DNA of 7,080 bases from Streptomyces sp. NRRL WC-3549 (GCF_000721935.1 NZ_KL585447.1:3798-10877), one strand, 5' to 3'; positions 1-6,653 are shown, numbered from the stretch's first letter. Notes: a model not told the origin generated them from the sequence alone. Translations and numbers: made by a program.

Positions 1-275
1 CGAACGAGATCGCCGTGATGGGCGCGGAGGGCGCGGCCAACGTGATCTTCCGCCGCCAGATCGCCGAGGCCGACGACCCCGAGGCCGAGCGTGCCGAGCT
101 GGTCAAGGCGTACAAGGCGGAGCTGATGCACCCGTACTACGCGGCCGAACGCGGCCTGGTCGACGACGTCATCGATCCCGCCCGGACCCGCGAGGTGCTG
201 ATCGGCTCACTGGCGATGCTGCGGAACAAGCACGTCGACCGCCCGGCCCGCAAACACGGCAATCCCCCTCAGTGA
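1..275 (+). CDS. Acyl-CoA carboxylase beta subunit (carboxyltransferase), C-terminal fragment
   Basis: This is the last 91 codons of a gene that begins before the window; the first complete codon is at position 3 and the stop is TGA at 273-275. The beta subunit transfers the carboxyl group from carboxybiotin to acetyl- or propionyl-CoA, supplying malonyl- or methylmalonyl-CoA in the cytoplasm. The visible part matches the end of the carboxyltransferase domain: EIAVMGAEGAANVIFRRQI, then a helical stretch with AYKAELMHPYYAAERGLVDD, VIDPARTREVL, and the family's typical tail ending RKHGNPPQ. Residues from the acyl-CoA and biotin sites lie outside the window. An epsilon subunit gene follows after 15 bp, which supports the assignment. 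Whether the complex prefers acetyl-CoA or propionyl-CoA (accB or pccB type) cannot be read from this fragment. The family assignment is firm. Confidence 0.93.
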   Translation, partial: NEIAVMGAEGAANVIFRRQIAEADDPEAERAELVKAYKAELMHPYYAAERGLVDDVIDPARTREVLIGSLAMLRNKHVDRPARKHGNPPQ

Positions 276-276
276 C

Positions 277-281
277 GGAGG
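277..281 (+). promoter_or_regulatory. Ribosome binding site of the epsilon subunit gene
   Basis: A perfect GGAGG lies 9 nt before the ATG at 291. It begins just after the beta subunit stop, so the two genes are probably translated from one mRNA. It fixes the start of the small downstream gene. Confidence 0.75.
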
Positions 282-290
282 TCCCACCCC

Positions 291-476
291 ATGACCACCC
301 CGTGCATACGCATCGAGAAGGGTGCGGCCACACCCGAGGAACTCGCCGCCCTGACCGTCCTGTTCCTCACCCGCGCCCCCGCGGCCACCGCCGCGGCCGA
401 AACCCGCCGCCCCGGCTCCACGACCGCCTGGCGCCCCGATCCCTTCCACGCCCCGCACAGCTGGCAGGCGCCGTGA
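291..476 (+). CDS. Acyl-CoA carboxylase epsilon subunit
   Basis: A 61-residue protein encoded directly behind the carboxyltransferase gene. Epsilon subunits are small actinomycete-specific proteins that bind the beta hexamer and stimulate the alpha-beta acyl-CoA carboxylase complex. The N-terminus IRIEKGAATPEELAALTVLF has the family pattern: a short strand, a turn, then P-E-E-L-A-A-L opening a helix. An Ala-rich linker follows (residues 27-36), then a Trp-containing tail (AWRPDPF, HSWQAP) like the ends of other epsilon subunits. The start at 291 has a perfect GGAGG 9 nt upstream, and the stop is TGA at 474-476. Its length is within the usual range of roughly 60-90 residues. It could be the AccE or PccE type, and I cannot tell which. 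The identification rests on the motif and the gene pair. Confidence 0.86.
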   Translation: MTTPCIRIEKGAATPEELAALTVLFLTRAPAATAAAETRRPGSTTAWRPDPFHAPHSWQAP

Positions 477-527
477 ACGACCGCGCCGAGCCCCCCGGAG
501 CCGGCCCGGTGCGCGGCGCGGGGTGAC

Positions 528-543
528 GGGCCGTCCTCGGCCC
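528..543. terminator. Candidate bidirectional terminator hairpin between convergent genes
   Basis: GGGCCG-TCCT-CGGCCC forms a perfect 6-bp stem with a 4-nt loop. It lies in the 72-bp gap between the epsilon subunit gene (stop at 476, plus strand) and the membrane protein gene (stop at 549, minus strand). There is no T-run on either side, but many streptomycete terminators lack one. In such GC-rich DNA a 6-bp stem can arise by chance, so the position between two convergent stops is the main support. Confidence 0.4.
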
Positions 544-548
544 TCCGG

Positions 549-1256
549 TCAGGGGGTCGCCGAGGACACCACGTACACGACGGGGGACGCCGGATCGGTC
601 ATGTTGACGGTGATGTCCTGGGTGGGCCGCGGGTCCTCGTTCCGGTGGACCGTGCCCGCCCAGTCGACGCCCGGCCCGAAGACCCAACCGGTGATCTTGA
701 CGTCCCGCTCGCTGATGGTGACCTTGCCCGTCTCCAGGGCGGCCCGGCCGGTGCCGACGCCGCTCAGGAACCGGTCCAGCCCGGCCGAGGTGGTGCGGAA
801 CTTCAGGTACATGCGGCTGGCTTTCCAGTTGTTCGTCTCGTAGTACTGGACGCCGACCGCGTTGCCGGGCACCGGCAGCTCGAAGATCCTGCGCTGCATC
901 CCGGACGGCCAGTCCTCACGCAGCCCCTGGGCCGAGGCCTCGGCCTCCTTGTCCATCCCGGAGCGGCGGCTCTGCGACGCGGAGATCACCAGGTAACCGG
1001 CCGGGACGCCGATGAGCAGCACGATGATGGTGAGGGTGATCAGCCGGCGCCGGAACACCCGCCGCCGGTCCTCCGGCGGGGTGCCGTCGCCGCCCGGGGA
1101 ACCACCGCCGGGGCCACCGGAGGAGCCTCCGGAAGACCCGTCGGACGAGTCGCCGGCGGGGCCGTCGAAGGAGGCGTCCTCGTCGCCGCCGGGCCCCGGG
1201 GACCCGGAGGACGGGGGCTGGCACGGCACGACGCGGTGCCCGGCTGCGGCGGTCAT
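549..1256 (-). CDS. Single-pass membrane protein of unknown function
   Basis: I do not recognise this 235-residue protein. Residues 1-60 are low-complexity, rich in Gly, Ser and Pro with some acidic residues. A basic patch follows (RRRVFRRR, 64-71), then one hydrophobic helix (about 72-92, LITLTIIVLLIGVPAGYLV), and a folded-looking C-terminal domain of about 140 residues. Basic residues before the helix predict the N-terminus in the cytoplasm and the C-terminal domain outside. The outer domain has strand-like segments, including AVGVQYYETNNW, RMYLKFRTTSAGLDRFL, DVKITGWVF and SPVVYVVSS, and no cysteines, so disulfides are not expected there. The start ATG (1254-1256) has a GAGGGG-like site (complement of 1268-1273) 11 nt upstream. 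The gene lies 69 bp behind the ROK kinase on the same strand and may be its last cotranscribed partner. Anchoring and topology are well supported; function is not. Confidence 0.82.
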   Translation of the reverse strand: MTAAAGHRVVPCQPPSSGSPGPGGDEDASFDGPAGDSSDGSSGGSSGGPGGGSPGGDGTPPEDRRRVFRRRLITLTIIVLLIGVPAGYLVISASQSRRSGMDKEAEASAQGLREDWPSGMQRRIFELPVPGNAVGVQYYETNNWKASRMYLKFRTTSAGLDRFLSGVGTGRAALETGKVTISERDVKITGWVFGPGVDWAGTVHRNEDPRPTQDITVNMTDPASPVVYVVSSATP

Positions 1257-1325
1257 GGTCGGTGGTACCCCTCGGAGCTGCGGTGCGGAGTGCGGATGGC
1301 CGGGTGGGACGGGCAGGGCTGCGGC

Positions 1326-2495
1326 TCAGTCGGCGGCACGGGTGCCGTTCCGGGTGTTGCGGAGCGTGCTCGCGGCCTGGTCGTAGATCTGCGCGTAACG
1401 CTCGTAGCGCTCGACCCGGCGGCGGTTGGTACGGCGGAACCTGCGCGCGACCAGCCGCGCGAGGTCGGCGGCGCCGACCATACCGGCCTCGGGTCCGAGC
1501 TGGGCCTTGGCGATCCGGGCCTCGGGGCGGTAGCCGCGCCCGGTCAGCTGGCGCTTGAAGGCGTCGCGGGCCGGACCGATCAGCAGGTCGTCGGCCGCGC
1601 TGACGCCCCCGCCGATGACGAAGCACGAGGGGTCCAGCGCGGCGGCGAGGTTGGCGATGCCGACGCCGAGCCACTGGCCGATGTCCTGGAGGAGTTCGAC
1701 GCACATCGCGTCGCCCTCGCGCGCCAGCTCGGTGATGAGCGGGCCGGTGATGTCGGGGATGCTGCCCTTGACCCGCTCGATGATGCCGTGGGCGACCGGG
1801 GAGTCGGCGGCGGCCAGTTCCTTCGCCTCGCGCACCAGGGCGTTGCCGGAGCTGTACTGCTCCCAGCAGCCGCGGTTCCCGCACGGGCAGCGGTGCCCGC
1901 CGGGCACCACCTGCATGTGGCCGAACTCACCGGCGACGCCGTACTTGCCCCGCTTGACGTGCCCGTCCTCCAGGATCGCGCCGCCGATGCCGGTGCCCAG
2001 CGTGATCATGACCAGGTGGTCCTCGCCGCGGCCGGCGCCGAAGCGCCACTCGGCCCAGGCGGCCGTGTTGGCGTCGTTGTCCACCATGACGGGGACGACG
2101 AGCCGGGAGGCGAGCGCGTCCCTGAGGGGTTCGTCGCGCCAGGCCAGGTGCGGGGCGAACAGCACCTTGGAGCGGTCGGCGTCCACCCAGCCCGCCGCGC
2201 CGATGCCGACGGCGTGGACGTCGTGCCGGTCGGAGAGGTCCAGGACCAGCTCGACGATGGTGTCCTCGACCACCTTGGGGCTCTTGGACTTGTCCGGCGT
2301 CTCGGTCCGCAGGGTCTCCAGGATGTTGCCGTCGGCGTCGACGACGCCGGCCATCACCTTGGTACCGCCGATGTCGATGCCGACGGTGGGCACTCTGGGT
2401 GCCGTGAGGTGTGAACGCCGCTCCCTCGTACCGACGGTCCGCAGGACGGTGGCGCGGGCGGAGCCGCGGTGGGTGAAGTCGCGGTACGTGCTCAT
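1326..2495 (-). CDS. ROK-family sugar kinase (glucokinase-like)
   Basis: A 389-residue cytoplasmic kinase expected to phosphorylate a hexose with ATP. Seen in order: phosphate-binding DIGGTK (41-46), DNDAN (139-143) with the likely catalytic base Asp141, TLGTGIGG (165-172), GEFGH (189-193), and the ROK zinc motif CPCGNRGCWE (203-212). His193, Cys203, Cys205 and Cys210 are the expected zinc ligands and Glu212 a sugar contact. An adenosine-side motif, VIGGGVS, is at 293-299. All key residues are present. It is longer than standard bacterial glucokinases (about 315-320 residues) because of a basic 35-residue N-terminal extension and a basic, Tyr-containing C-terminal tail (from about 350). The N-terminal extension is too short for the helix-turn-helix of NagC/Xyl-type ROK repressors, so an enzyme is favoured. 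ATG 2495 has an AGGGA site close by. An in-frame ATG at 2573 would add 26 residues with untypical codons and is less likely. The sugar acted on is not known. Confidence 0.9.
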   Translation of the reverse strand: MSTYRDFTHRGSARATVLRTVGTRERRSHLTAPRVPTVGIDIGGTKVMAGVVDADGNILETLRTETPDKSKSPKVVEDTIVELVLDLSDRHDVHAVGIGAAGWVDADRSKVLFAPHLAWRDEPLRDALASRLVVPVMVDNDANTAAWAEWRFGAGRGEDHLVMITLGTGIGGAILEDGHVKRGKYGVAGEFGHMQVVPGGHRCPCGNRGCWEQYSSGNALVREAKELAAADSPVAHGIIERVKGSIPDITGPLITELAREGDAMCVELLQDIGQWLGVGIANLAAALDPSCFVIGGGVSAADDLLIGPARDAFKRQLTGRGYRPEARIAKAQLGPEAGMVGAADLARLVARRFRRTNRRRVERYERYAQIYDQAASTLRNTRNGTRAAD

Positions 2496-2518
2496 CGTCC
2501 CTGCGGCAGATCGGGGGG

Positions 2519-2559
2519 CCGGGAGGTCGTTCCTCCGGCGGCGGACGGCGTCCGCCGCC
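2519..2559 (-). repeat. Two adjacent stem-loops between the ATPase and the ROK kinase
   Basis: A perfect 10-bp inverted repeat, GGCGGCGGAC / GTCCGCCGCC with a 3-nt loop, occupies 2537-2559. Next to it, 2519-2526 and 2532-2538 form a second stem (CCGGGAGG with CCTCCGG, one bulged G, 5-nt loop). The two share positions 2537-2538. On the minus-strand mRNA they fall in the 133-nt gap after the ATPase stop and end 23 nt before the kinase ATG. No U-run follows. They could terminate or attenuate read-through, mark an RNA processing point, or protect the transporter mRNA from 3' decay. The stems are seen directly; the role is inferred. Confidence 0.5.
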
Positions 2560-2628
2560 TTCGATTCTGCCATTCCCGCGCCCCCTGATCCGCTGGACGG
2601 TCCCGAGGAGGTGGTGACGGGCCGTGCG

Positions 2629-3489
2629 CTAAGGGGTGTCGTCGCCCGTCGGACGGCCGCCGAGACGGTCCGGCGCCGGGGCCCGCTCCAGCTCGTGGCT
2701 GAGCTCCTCCAGCTCGCTGCCGCCCGCCATCTGGCGGGTCAGTTCGTCGAGGGTGACCTCGGCCTTCAGGTGGCTGCCGGACATCGCACCGCGCTTGAGG
2801 AGGACGAAACGGTCCCCGACGAGATACGCGTGGTGCGGGTTGTGCGTGATGAGAACCACGCCGAGACCGGCGTCCCGGGCAGCCGCCACGTACTTGAGCA
2901 CGACACCGGACTGCTTGACGCCGAGCGCCGCCGTCGGCTCGTCCAGCACGAGGACCTTGGCCCCGAAGTACACCGCACGGGCGATGGCCACGCACTGGCG
3001 CTCCCCGCCCGACAGGGTGCCGATCGGCTGGTCGACGTCGCGCAGGTCGATGCCCATGCGCAGCAGTTCCCTGCGGGTGGTCTCCCGCATCAGGGCCACG
3101 TCGAGGCGCTTGAAGGGGCCCGTCCCCCTCGTCGGCTCCGAGCCGAGGAAGAAGTTGCGCCAGACCGGCATCAGCGGCACGACGGCCAGGTCCTGGTAGA
3201 CCGTGGCGATGCCCCGGTCCAGGGCGTCGCGCGGGTTGGCGAGCACGGTCTCCTCGCCCTCGACCCTGAACGTCCCGGCGTCGTGCTGGTGCAGCCCCGA
3301 AATGATCTTGATCAGGGTCGACTTGCCCGCGCCGTTGTCGCCGAGGACACAGGAGATCTCACCGGCGTGCACCTCCAGCGAGACGTCCGTCAGGGCCTTG
3401 ATGTTGCCGTAGAACTTGCTGACGTGGTCGAGCTCGACGAGAGCCCGGCGCTCCCCGTCCTCGGTGGCCCGGTCCTGGGCGGCCGTCAT
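2629..3489 (-). CDS. CUT2-type sugar ABC transporter, single-domain ATP-binding protein
   Basis: This 286-residue protein powers sugar uptake by hydrolysing ATP at the inner face of the membrane. It has every ABC hallmark: Walker [10 protein letters not shown] (50-58), Q-loop VYQD (Gln99), signature LSGGERQ (159-165), Walker B VLVLDE (179-184) followed by PTAALG, and H-loop THN (His216). Classical CUT2 ATPases such as RbsA or XylG carry two ABC domains in about 500 residues; this one has a single domain, as in the FrcA-like branch, so two copies should assemble per transporter. The C-terminal 35 residues are charged and probably flexible. Its ATG (3489) overlaps the permease stop in an ATGA, and a perfect GGAGG (complement of 3497-3501) lies 7 nt upstream. 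The stop is TAG at 2629. This is the third transporter gene of a coupled set. Confidence 0.93.
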   Translation of the reverse strand: MTAAQDRATEDGERRALVELDHVSKFYGNIKALTDVSLEVHAGEISCVLGDNGAGKSTLIKIISGLHQHDAGTFRVEGEETVLANPRDALDRGIATVYQDLAVVPLMPVWRNFFLGSEPTRGTGPFKRLDVALMRETTRRELLRMGIDLRDVDQPIGTLSGGERQCVAIARAVYFGAKVLVLDEPTAALGVKQSGVVLKYVAAARDAGLGVVLITHNPHHAYLVGDRFVLLKRGAMSGSHLKAEVTLDELTRQMAGGSELEELSHELERAPAPDRLGGRPTGDDTP

Positions 3490-4535
3490 GTCGTCGCCTC
3501 CGCGCGCTTGCGTACCCATGCGTTGAGCAGGGTGGCCAGGAGCAGCATCGCTCCCAGGAAGAACTTGAACCAGTCGGGGTCCCACTCCGCGTAGACGATC
3601 CCCTTGCTGGTCATGCCGAAGATGACCGCGCCGACCGCGGACCCGACGGCCGAGCCGTAGCCGCCGGTGATCAGGCAGCCGCCGATGACGGCCGCGATGA
3701 TGTACGTCAGCTCGTTGCCGACGCCCTCGCCGGACTGCACCACGTCGTAGGAGAACAGCAGGTGCTGGCCGGAGACCCAGGCGGCGAAGGCCACGCCCAG
3801 GTAGAGCCCGATCTTGGTGCGGATGACCGGGACACCGACCGCGCGGGCGGCGTCGGCCTCGCCGCCGACGGCGAAGATCCAGTTGCCGAAGCGGGTGCGG
3901 ATCAGGATCCAGGTGGCGATCGCGACCAGCACCGCCCACCACAGGATGGTGACCTTCAGCTCGACGTTCCCGAGGGTGAGGTAGGAGGCGAAGACCTTGC
4001 GGGCCGACTCGAACCCCTCCATGTCGCCGATGGCCTTGGTCGACACGGTGCCGCTGATCAGCTTGGTGAATCCCAGGTTCAGCCCGGTCAGCATGAGGAA
4101 CGTGCCGAGCGTGATGATGAAGCTGGGGAGCTTGGTGTGGGTCAGCATGAAGCCGTTGAAGGCCCCGAAACCCAGGGTGACCAGCAGTGACACGAAGACG
4201 CCGACCCAGACGTTGGCCGTCATCTGGTAGCTGAACATCGAGGAGACCAGCGCGGAGCTGGTGACCATCACACCGGCGGACAGGTCGAACTCGCCGCCGA
4301 TCATCAGCAGCGCCACCGGCGCCGCCATGATCCCGATGGTGGAGGCCGCGTAGAGCACCGTGCCGATGCTGGACGTCTGCAGGAAGCTGTCGGCGACGAG
4401 CGCGAAGAAGACGAAGACGGCCACGGCTCCGACGACCGAGCCGAGCTCGGGACGGCCGAGGAGCTTGCGCAGGCGTGAGGTGTGCAGGAGTCGTTCGTCG
4501 GCGCCCGTGAAAGCCGTGGGGCCTCCGGTGCTCAT
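3486..4535 (-). CDS. CUT2-type sugar ABC transporter permease
   Basis: A 349-residue integral membrane protein that forms the translocation path for a sugar or cyclitol. A cytoplasmic N-terminus of about 30 residues is followed by roughly eight to ten hydrophobic segments, including [15 protein letters not shown] (34-48), [18 protein letters not shown] (109-126), [17 protein letters not shown] (138-154), [16 protein letters not shown] (197-212) and [16 protein letters not shown] (325-340). [12 protein letters not shown] (80-91) corresponds to the GG-x-DLS-x-G motif of ribose/xylose-type permeases. [14 protein letters not shown] (224-237) is the cytoplasmic loop that couples to the ATPase. It belongs to the BPD_transp_2 class. 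The ATG at 4535 overlaps the binding-protein stop in an ATGA, with a GGGG-containing site just upstream. The stop at 3486 overlaps the ATPase start in the same way, so translation of all three is probably coupled. Confidence 0.94.
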   Translation of the reverse strand: MSTGGPTAFTGADERLLHTSRLRKLLGRPELGSVVGAVAVFVFFALVADSFLQTSSIGTVLYAASTIGIMAAPVALLMIGGEFDLSAGVMVTSSALVSSMFSYQMTANVWVGVFVSLLVTLGFGAFNGFMLTHTKLPSFIITLGTFLMLTGLNLGFTKLISGTVSTKAIGDMEGFESARKVFASYLTLGNVELKVTILWWAVLVAIATWILIRTRFGNWIFAVGGEADAARAVGVPVIRTKIGLYLGVAFAAWVSGQHLLFSYDVVQSGEGVGNELTYIIAAVIGGCLITGGYGSAVGSAVGAVIFGMTSKGIVYAEWDPDWFKFFLGAMLLLATLLNAWVRKRAEATT

Positions 4536-5545
4536 CGGGTGCCCCGATTCGTGTACTCGGCCAGCTCGTCGGCGTCGTCGGCGGTGATGACCTGCGGACC
4601 GGTCAGCACGGGGCGGCCACCGCCGAGCACGTTCTGGTTGAAGCGGTAGAGCCAGAGCAGGTCCACGGCCTCGTACCCCTGGAGGTAGGGCTGCTGGTCG
4701 ACGGCGAAACCGAGCGTCTTGTCCGCGAGCCCGGTGGCCACGCTCCGGTTGAGGTCGAAGGTGTCGATCTCGGCCTTGCTGCCGGCGGTCTGCTTGGCCT
4801 TGACGGCGGCGGCGGCGAAGGGGGCGCCCAGGGTGACGACGGCGTCGATGCCCTTGTCCGAGTCGAGCTTGGCCTCGATGGACGCCTGGACGTCGGGCAT
4901 GTTGGTGCCGTCGACGTACAGGTTCTGCATCGTGCCGTCGAAGGTCTTCTTCGCTCCGGCGCAGCGCTGCTCGTGGCCGACGTTGCCCTGCTCGTGCAGG
5001 ACGCAGAGCACCTTCTTGCGGCCCCGGGCGGTGAGCTCGTCCCCGACGGCCTCGCCGGCGATCGACTCGTCCTGGCCGATGTGGGTGAGGGCGCCGAACT
5101 GCTTGGACTCGGCCGAGCCGGAGTTCACCGTGATCACGGGGATGCCGGCCTTGACCGCCTTGGCGACGACGGCCTTCATCGAGTCGGGCTTGGCCAGCGA
5201 GACGATCAGCCCGTCGACCTTCTTGTCGATCGCGGTCTGGACGAGCTCGGCCTGCTGCTGGCCCTCGTCGTTGTGCATGTAGAGGAAGTTGATGTTGTCC
5301 TTGGCGGACGCCTGCTCGGCGCCCTTCTTGACGATGTCCCAGAAGGTGTCGCCGTCGCCCGAGTGGGTGACCATGGCGAACGTCCAGCGGGGTGTGTTCA
5401 CCGCGGACCGTCCCACGGCGGCCTCCTTGGCCGCGCGCTCTTCCGCCCGCTTGCCGCCGGTGCTGCTGCACCCCATGAGGGAGACTCCCAGCACCGCTGC
5501 GAGCACGGCGCCCATCGCGCGTACCCCTGTCCGAACCCTTGCCAC
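4532..5545 (-). CDS. Sugar-binding lipoprotein of a CUT2-type ABC transporter
   Basis: A 337-residue extracytoplasmic receptor that captures the cargo and delivers it to the permease. Residues 1-25 are a lipoprotein signal peptide: basic ARVRTGVR, a hydrophobic core, then a lipobox LMGC with Cys26 as the lipidated residue. A charged linker (30-50) leads into a Peripla_BP_4 (ribose-binding type) fold. Recognisable parts are [15 protein letters not shown] (65-79), [13 protein letters not shown] (111-123), [10 protein letters not shown] (134-143), HIGQDE (155-160), the DTFDLN loop (261-266) and the hinge/ligand motif [15 protein letters not shown] (280-294). The GTG start at 5545 is supported by GAAGGG (complement of 5555-5560) 9 nt upstream. 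It is the first gene of the transporter set and overlaps the permease start by ATGA. The family includes ribose, xylose, galactose and inositol binders. The ligand here cannot be read with confidence. Confidence 0.93.
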   Translation of the reverse strand: MARVRTGVRAMGAVLAAVLGVSLMGCSSTGGKRAEERAAKEAAVGRSAVNTPRWTFAMVTHSGDGDTFWDIVKKGAEQASAKDNINFLYMHNDEGQQQAELVQTAIDKKVDGLIVSLAKPDSMKAVVAKAVKAGIPVITVNSGSAESKQFGALTHIGQDESIAGEAVGDELTARGRKKVLCVLHEQGNVGHEQRCAGAKKTFDGTMQNLYVDGTNMPDVQASIEAKLDSDKGIDAVVTLGAPFAAAAVKAKQTAGSKAEIDTFDLNRSVATGLADKTLGFAVDQQPYLQGYEAVDLLWLYRFNQNVLGGGRPVLTGPQVITADDADELAEYTNRGTR

Positions 5546-5623
5546 GACGCCGTGCCCTTCTTGTGCTGCTCGCTGTGTCTGCCTGGTGAGCCGGGGGCGG
5601 TGGACTCCCGGCCCGACCGCCCA

Positions 5624-5629
5624 AGTATC
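5624..5629 (-). promoter_or_regulatory. Possible -10 element of the transporter operon
   Basis: On the minus strand this reads GATACT, four of six matches to TATAAT, in an otherwise very GC-rich spacer. It lies 78 nt upstream of the lipoprotein GTG at 5545. No good -35 hexamer is found 16-19 nt further upstream, so support is weak. Confidence 0.27.
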
Positions 5630-5689
5630 CCCGAGCCCGTACCGGCGTGGTCCGGCAGGGGCGCGACGGCGGCACCGGGCGCGCCGGCG

Positions 5690-5718
5690 GCCTCCCCTCG
5701 TCGGGCCGCCCGGGAGGC
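5690..5718 (-). terminator. Possible terminator of the GntR regulator gene
   Basis: GCCTCCC (5690-5696) and GGGAGGC (5712-5718) form a perfect 7-bp stem around a 15-nt GC-rich loop. More pairing is possible outside it if bulges are allowed. It begins 79 nt after the regulator's stop at 5798 and precedes the candidate transporter promoter. No T-run follows. Confidence 0.3.
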
Positions 5719-5797
5719 GCGGCGGTGCGACCGAGGAAGCCCCCCGTCGCTTTGCGTGATCCGATCGGCACTCGGCGCGAAGGGGGCGCGGGTCGGC

Positions 5798-6559
5798 TCA
5801 GGGGCGTGCCAGCAGCTGGAACTCGAAGGCGTACCGGGAGGCGCGGTAGACGTGGGAGCCGAATTCGACCGCCCGGCCGCCGGCGTCGAAGGTGGTGCGC
5901 TCCATCGTCAGCAGCGGCGCCCCGGGGGGCTCGGTGAGCAGCCCGGCCTCCGCACCGGTGGCGGCCCGCGCGCCGACGGACTGGCGGGCGCTGTGCAGCG
6001 TGACGCCCGAGGAGCGCATCATCCGGTACAGCCCGGTCGCCTCCAGCCGCCCGGTGTCCAGGTCGAGCAGGCCGGGGGGCAGGTGGTTGCGGAGCAGGGC
6101 CACGGGCTCGCCGTGCGCGAGGCGCAGCCGTTCGACGAGGTGGACGTCGCTGCCCTCGGCGACGCCGAGCGCGGCGGCGGCCTCGGCCGGGGCGGGCTCG
6201 ACCGTGTTGCGCAGGACCCGGGTGGCGGGGCGCCGGTCCGCGGCTTCCAGGTCGTCGTAGAGGCTGCTCAGTTCCAGCGGGCGCTTGATGCGGCTGTGCA
6301 CGACCTGGGTGCCGACGCCCCGGCGGCGCACCATCAGTCCTTTGTCGACGAGTGACTGGATCGCCTGGCGGACGGTCGGACGGGACAGGCCGAGCCGTGC
6401 GGCGAGCTCCAGCTCGTTGCCGAGGAGGCTGCCGGGTGCGAGGCGGCCCTGCTCGATGGCCGCTTCCAGCTGCTGGGCCAGCTGGTGGTAGAGCGGGACG
6501 GGACTGGTGCGGTCCACACCCAGCCCCAGGGCGGCGGAGTCGGCGGTGGGTTTGGGCAC
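5798..6559 (-). CDS. GntR-family (HutC-type) transcriptional repressor
   Basis: A 253-residue ligand-responsive DNA-binding protein, counted from GTG 6559. Residues 20-86 form the GntR winged helix: PLYHQLAQQLEAAI, GRLAPGSLLGNELELAARLG, the recognition helix SRPTVRQAIQSLVDKG (59-74), and the wing VRRRGVGTQVV. Residues about 100-247 are a UTRA ligand-binding domain of the HutC type, with RPLELSSLYDDL at its start, LVERLRLAHGEPVALLRNHLP in the middle, and an ending of FGSHVYRASRYAFEFQLL. UTRA regulators often sense sugars or phosphosugars and bind their own control region. The gene lies upstream of the transporter genes on the same strand and diverges from an inositol-dehydrogenase-like gene, so it probably governs both. 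No Shine-Dalgarno is visible before GTG 6559, and GTG 6589 is a possible alternative adding 10 residues. A still earlier ATG at 6676 would overlap the divergent gene and is unlikely. Confidence 0.9.
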   Translation of the reverse strand: MPKPTADSAALGLGVDRTSPVPLYHQLAQQLEAAIEQGRLAPGSLLGNELELAARLGLSRPTVRQAIQSLVDKGLMVRRRGVGTQVVHSRIKRPLELSSLYDDLEAADRRPATRVLRNTVEPAPAEAAAALGVAEGSDVHLVERLRLAHGEPVALLRNHLPPGLLDLDTGRLEATGLYRMMRSSGVTLHSARQSVGARAATGAEAGLLTEPPGAPLLTMERTTFDAGGRAVEFGSHVYRASRYAFEFQLLARP

Positions 6560-6603
6560 GGACGGGAGCGTACCGCGTGGCGGCCGCACCGCACCCGGCT
6601 TTT

Positions 6604-6624
6604 TGTCAGGACATATAGTTGACA
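6604..6624. promoter_or_regulatory. Candidate operator: TGTCA-N11-TGACA dyad in the divergent control region
   Basis: TGTCA (6604-6608) and TGACA (6620-6624) are perfect inverted 5-bp arms centred on 6614, about two helical turns across in all. The 11-bp centre is AT-rich (GGACATATAGT) and stands out in this GC-rich window. It lies between the GntR gene and the divergent dehydrogenase gene and overlaps -10-like elements on both strands, as expected of an autoregulated repressor site. Binding by the adjacent GntR protein is inferred. Confidence 0.45.
6612..6617 (-). promoter_or_regulatory. Possible -10 element of the GntR regulator gene
   Basis: On the minus strand this reads TATATG, with the first four bases of TATAAT intact. 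Transcription would start near 6605, giving a leader of roughly 15 or 45 nt depending on whether GTG 6589 or GTG 6559 is used. No clear -35 is seen upstream. It sits inside the proposed operator. Confidence 0.28.
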
Positions 6625-6647
6625 GTGCGTCGGGCGGGCGGCACGTT
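6614..6647 (+). promoter_or_regulatory. Promoter region of the dehydrogenase gene (two alternative readings)
   Basis: Reading one: TATAGT at 6614-6619 matches TATAAT at five of six positions and would start RNA near 6626, leaving a leader of about 28 nt with only a weak GAG before the ATG. Reading two: TTGACA at 6619-6624 is a perfect -35 hexamer, and a weak -10, CACGTT, lies 17 nt later at 6642-6647. That places the RNA start at about 6654, the A of the ATG, giving a leaderless mRNA. The sequence cannot decide between them; either one overlaps the dyad. Confidence 0.4.
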
Positions 6648-6653
6648 GAGTGC

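Larger units (their letters stand above)
5546..5797. other. 252-bp gene-free spacer between regulator and transporter genes
   Basis: No convincing coding sequence lies here on either strand. The regulator gene ends at its upstream side (minus strand) and the lipoprotein gene starts at the other. The spacer is long enough for its own promoter. It holds a GC-rich inverted repeat at 5690-5718, a -10-like hexamer at 5624-5629, and the ribosome binding site of the lipoprotein gene at 5555-5560. I found no second copy of the TGTCA/TGACA dyad seen at 6604-6624. Confidence 0.6.

Noticed and set aside
1279..1302. Short TGCGG repeats in the gap before the membrane protein gene
   Set aside because: Three irregularly spaced 5-bp copies in GC-rich DNA are within chance expectation and have no array structure.
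645..2414. A 589-codon open frame on the plus strand, antisense to the membrane protein and ROK kinase genes
   Set aside because: It is a by-product of GC-rich codon bias. Its translation is a low-complexity Ala/Gly/Asp/Arg/Val mixture without domain motifs, while the opposite strand encodes clear ROK motifs.
1326..2495. ROK protein as a NagC/XylR-type transcription repressor
   Set aside because: There is no N-terminal helix-turn-helix; only about 35 residues precede the ATP-binding motif, and the catalytic Asp is present.
2493..2573. Upstream ATG (2573) as the start of the ROK kinase
   Set aside because: The extra 26 codons include several that are rare in high-GC actinomycetes (GCA, GAA, AGG, CGA, TCT) and run through the stem-loop pair. 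ATG 2495 has its own AGGGA site.
1555..3594. A 679-codon open frame on the plus strand, antisense to the kinase and ATPase genes
   Set aside because: It runs against two genes with intact catalytic motifs, has no recognisable family features, and shows the Ser/Pro/Arg-rich then Val/Asp/Arg-rich composition expected of a shadow frame.
4973..6355. A 460-codon plus-strand frame spanning the lipoprotein gene, the spacer and the GntR gene
   Set aside because: It crosses two well-supported minus-strand genes and a control region, and its composition is that of an antisense shadow.
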